Assembly (NCBI GenBank): GCA_016194725.1
Contig: JACQAW010000127.1
Span: forward strand, 1 to 6,600
Origin: Deltaproteobacteria bacterium
Lineage (GTDB): Bacteria > Bdellovibrionota > UBA1018 > UBA923
Direction of reading: 5' to 3'
Length of the DNA: 6,600 nucleotides
Shown: in pieces, positions 5,187 to 6,600 of the stretch
Layout: the number at the start of each line of letters is the position of its first letter
Numbering within the stretch: position 1 is the first letter of the stretch
Made by a program: the position numbers and the translations under genes
Notes under the pieces: generated by a model
Databases searched by the model: none
The model's input: the letters and a program-made list of their open reading frames with translations, nothing else
What the model was told of the DNA's origin: nothing

Positions 5187-6600
5187 TCAGATCGATGCAT
5201 CCGCGCTCGCTGGAAGCTCTGGAGCCGCTGATGGCAGCTGCTCGATAGGTTCAGCGGTCGACTCTACAAACAGGCGTTTGTACTTGGGCAACCCGGTTCC
5301 GGCAGGAATCAAGCGTCCCATAATCACGTTTTCTTTCAGGCCCCTGAGGTAATCGACCTTACCAGCGATGCTGGCTTCGGTGAGAACCTTCGTGGTTTCC
5401 TGGAAGGATGCGGCCGAAATGAAGCTTTCAGTGCTTAGCGATGCCTTGGTGATACCAAGCAGCAGCGGCTCAGCGGTAGCCGGAGCGCCTCCGGCTGACG
5501 CCACCTTCGAGTTTTCGCCCTCAAATACCTGCTTGTCGACCTGTTCGCCGACCAGGAAGGTAGTATCGCCCACATCCTGGATCTTCACCTTACGGAGCAT
5601 GTTTCGGACAATCACTTCAATGTGCTTGTCGTTGATCTTCACACCCTGCAAACGGTAAACTTCCTGAACTTCGTCAACCAGGTACTTGGCAAGAGCCTTT
5701 TCGCCCTTAACCCGAAGAATATCATGTGGATTGACCGGACCATCCATCAACGGATCGCCAGCCTTTACATAATCGCCTTCGTTAACGGCAAGGTGCTTGC
5801 CTTTACCGATGAGGTATTCCTTCGGTTCGCCGACCTCAGGGGTAATGATGAGCTTTCTCTTGCCCTTGGTGTCCTTACCGAAAGCGACCGTGCCGTCGAT
5901 TTCCGAAATAATCGCGGCATCCTTCGGCTTACGAGCTTCGAAGAGCTCAGCAACACGCGGAAGACCGCCCGTGATGTCTTTCGTTTTCGTAGTTTCGCGA
6001 TGGATCTTCGCAATAACGTCACCGGCGTGAACCTGATCGCCATCGAGGATGACGATGTTGGCACCGACAGGAATCATATAGCGAGCCACGCGGGAGCTGC
6101 CTTCGATCTTCTGAACCTGGCCCTTATCGTCACGAATCAGGACTTTAGGCCGCTTGTCGCTGGCCTTGGAGTCGACGATGACTTTGTGAGAAAGGCCGGT
6201 AACAGGATCGACCTGTTCCTGCATGGTCAGACCTTCTTCGATATCTTCGAATTTGATCGTTCCCGATGCTTCAGTGATGATCGGAGTCGAATACGGATCC
6301 CACTCGGCAATCAACTTGCCCTTCTCCACCTTGTCGCCGTCTTTAATGAGCAACTTGGCGCCGTAGATAATCGGATACTTCTCACGTTCGCGGCCAGCAT
6401 CATCGAGAATGGCAAGTTCGCCGTTTCGATTCATGACTACGAGGAAGCCTTCCTTGCTGCGGACGGTGTTTACGTTGATGAGCTTGACCTTACCCTTGGT
6501 CTTGATCTCCAGGCTCGACTGCTCAGCACGACGGGAAGCGGTACCACCGATGTGGAAGGTACGCATCGTCAGCTGTGTGCCCGGCTCACCGATGGACTGA
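5187..6600 (-). CDS. rpoC: DNA-directed RNA polymerase beta' subunit, C-terminal part
   Basis: Beta' forms much of the polymerase active site and clamp. The last 470 residues are present; the gene begins beyond base 6600. Numbering from the window edge, SIGEPGTQLTMRTFHIGG (2-19) is the first half of the trigger loop, with Gln9, Met12, Arg13 and His16 matching the NTP-contacting residues of E. coli (Gln929, Met932, Arg933, His936). The second half, TKDITGGLPRVAELFEAR, starts near 206. The roughly 180 residues between them correspond in place and size to the lineage-specific insertion SI3 of Proteobacteria. Later motifs include VYRLQGVKINDKHIEVIVR, LLGITKASLSTESFISAASF and GRLIPAGTG. It ends in an Ala/Pro/Glu/Ser-rich tail of about 25 residues. 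The stop lies 76 bases before rpsL. Confidence 0.98.
   Translation of the reverse strand, partial: QSIGEPGTQLTMRTFHIGGTASRRAEQSSLEIKTKGKVKLINVNTVRSKEGFLVVMNRNGELAILDDAGREREKYPIIYGAKLLIKDGDKVEKGKLIAEWDPYSTPIITEASGTIKFEDIEEGLTMQEQVDPVTGLSHKVIVDSKASDKRPKVLIRDDKGQVQKIEGSSRVARYMIPVGANIVILDGDQVHAGDVIAKIHRETTKTKDITGGLPRVAELFEARKPKDAAIISEIDGTVAFGKDTKGKRKLIITPEVGEPKEYLIGKGKHLAVNEGDYVKAGDPLMDGPVNPHDILRVKGEKALAKYLVDEVQEVYRLQGVKINDKHIEVIVRNMLRKVKIQDVGDTTFLVGEQVDKQVFEGENSKVASAGGAPATAEPLLLGITKASLSTESFISAASFQETTKVLTEASIAGKVDYLRGLKENVIMGRLIPAGTGLPKYKRLFVESTAEPIEQLPSAAPELPASADASI

Noticed and set aside
5368..6600. Plus-strand frames and the alternative minus frame (5765-6064) over rpoC
   Set aside because: They overlap a confident RpoC reading frame and show low-complexity Ser/Arg-rich translations typical of shadow frames.
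1..6600. An undescribed system, mobile element or CRISPR array
   Set aside because: All but short spacers is covered by core housekeeping genes; no direct-repeat array, transposase, integrase, attachment site duplication or unknown protein gene is visible.

Overview
This window is bacterial housekeeping DNA from the transcription/translation supercluster (rpoBC, str and secE-nusG genes). Every gene lies on the minus strand, so transcription runs from right to left. Reading that way, it holds the 3' third of rpoC, then rpsL (S12), rpsG (S7), fusA (EF-G), tuf (EF-Tu), rpmG (a zinc-type L33), a tRNA-Trp(CCA) gene, secE, and the first 34 codons of nusG. No gap exceeds 80 bases. I see no mobile element, CRISPR array, toxin-antitoxin or defence gene, and no undescribed multi-gene system.

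Organism: an AT/GC-balanced Gram-negative bacterium, most likely one of the former Deltaproteobacteria or Bdellovibrionota. The RpoC carries a proteobacterial-type insertion in the trigger loop. SecE has three predicted membrane segments. L33 is the short four-cysteine form, and the tuf-rpmG-trnW-secE-nusG order is the one I associate with delta-type genomes. EF-Tu has some alphaproteobacteria-like stretches, but the L33 and SecE types argue against that class. This placement is judgement from memory, not a search result.

Layout: 5187-6600 rpoC C-terminus; 5111-5186 a short gap with a candidate promoter overlapping an inverted repeat; 4730-5110 rpsL; 4228-4698 rpsG; 2126-4204 fusA, with no visible Shine-Dalgarno sequence; 901-2091 tuf; 856-886 a terminator-like hairpin; 692-841 rpmG, missing from long-ORF views because it encodes only 49 residues; 658-688 a second, strand-specific RNA hairpin; 562-638 tRNA-Trp; 118-519 secE; 1-103 nusG, probably starting at a GTG that adds 20 residues before the usual start.

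The most notable feature is the gene order. In the usual arrangement tuf-secE-nusG-rplKAJL-rpoBC-rpsL-rpsG-fusA-tuf, secE-nusG lies upstream of rpoBC. Here the fusA side runs through a single tuf straight into rpmG-trnW-secE-nusG, a circular permutation of that order. This is what recombination, or assembly collapse, between two near-identical tuf copies would give. A real rearrangement is the alternative. Smaller points are the terminator placed just before the rpmG ribosome binding site, the extended NusG start, and a U-U mismatch in the tRNA T-stem.
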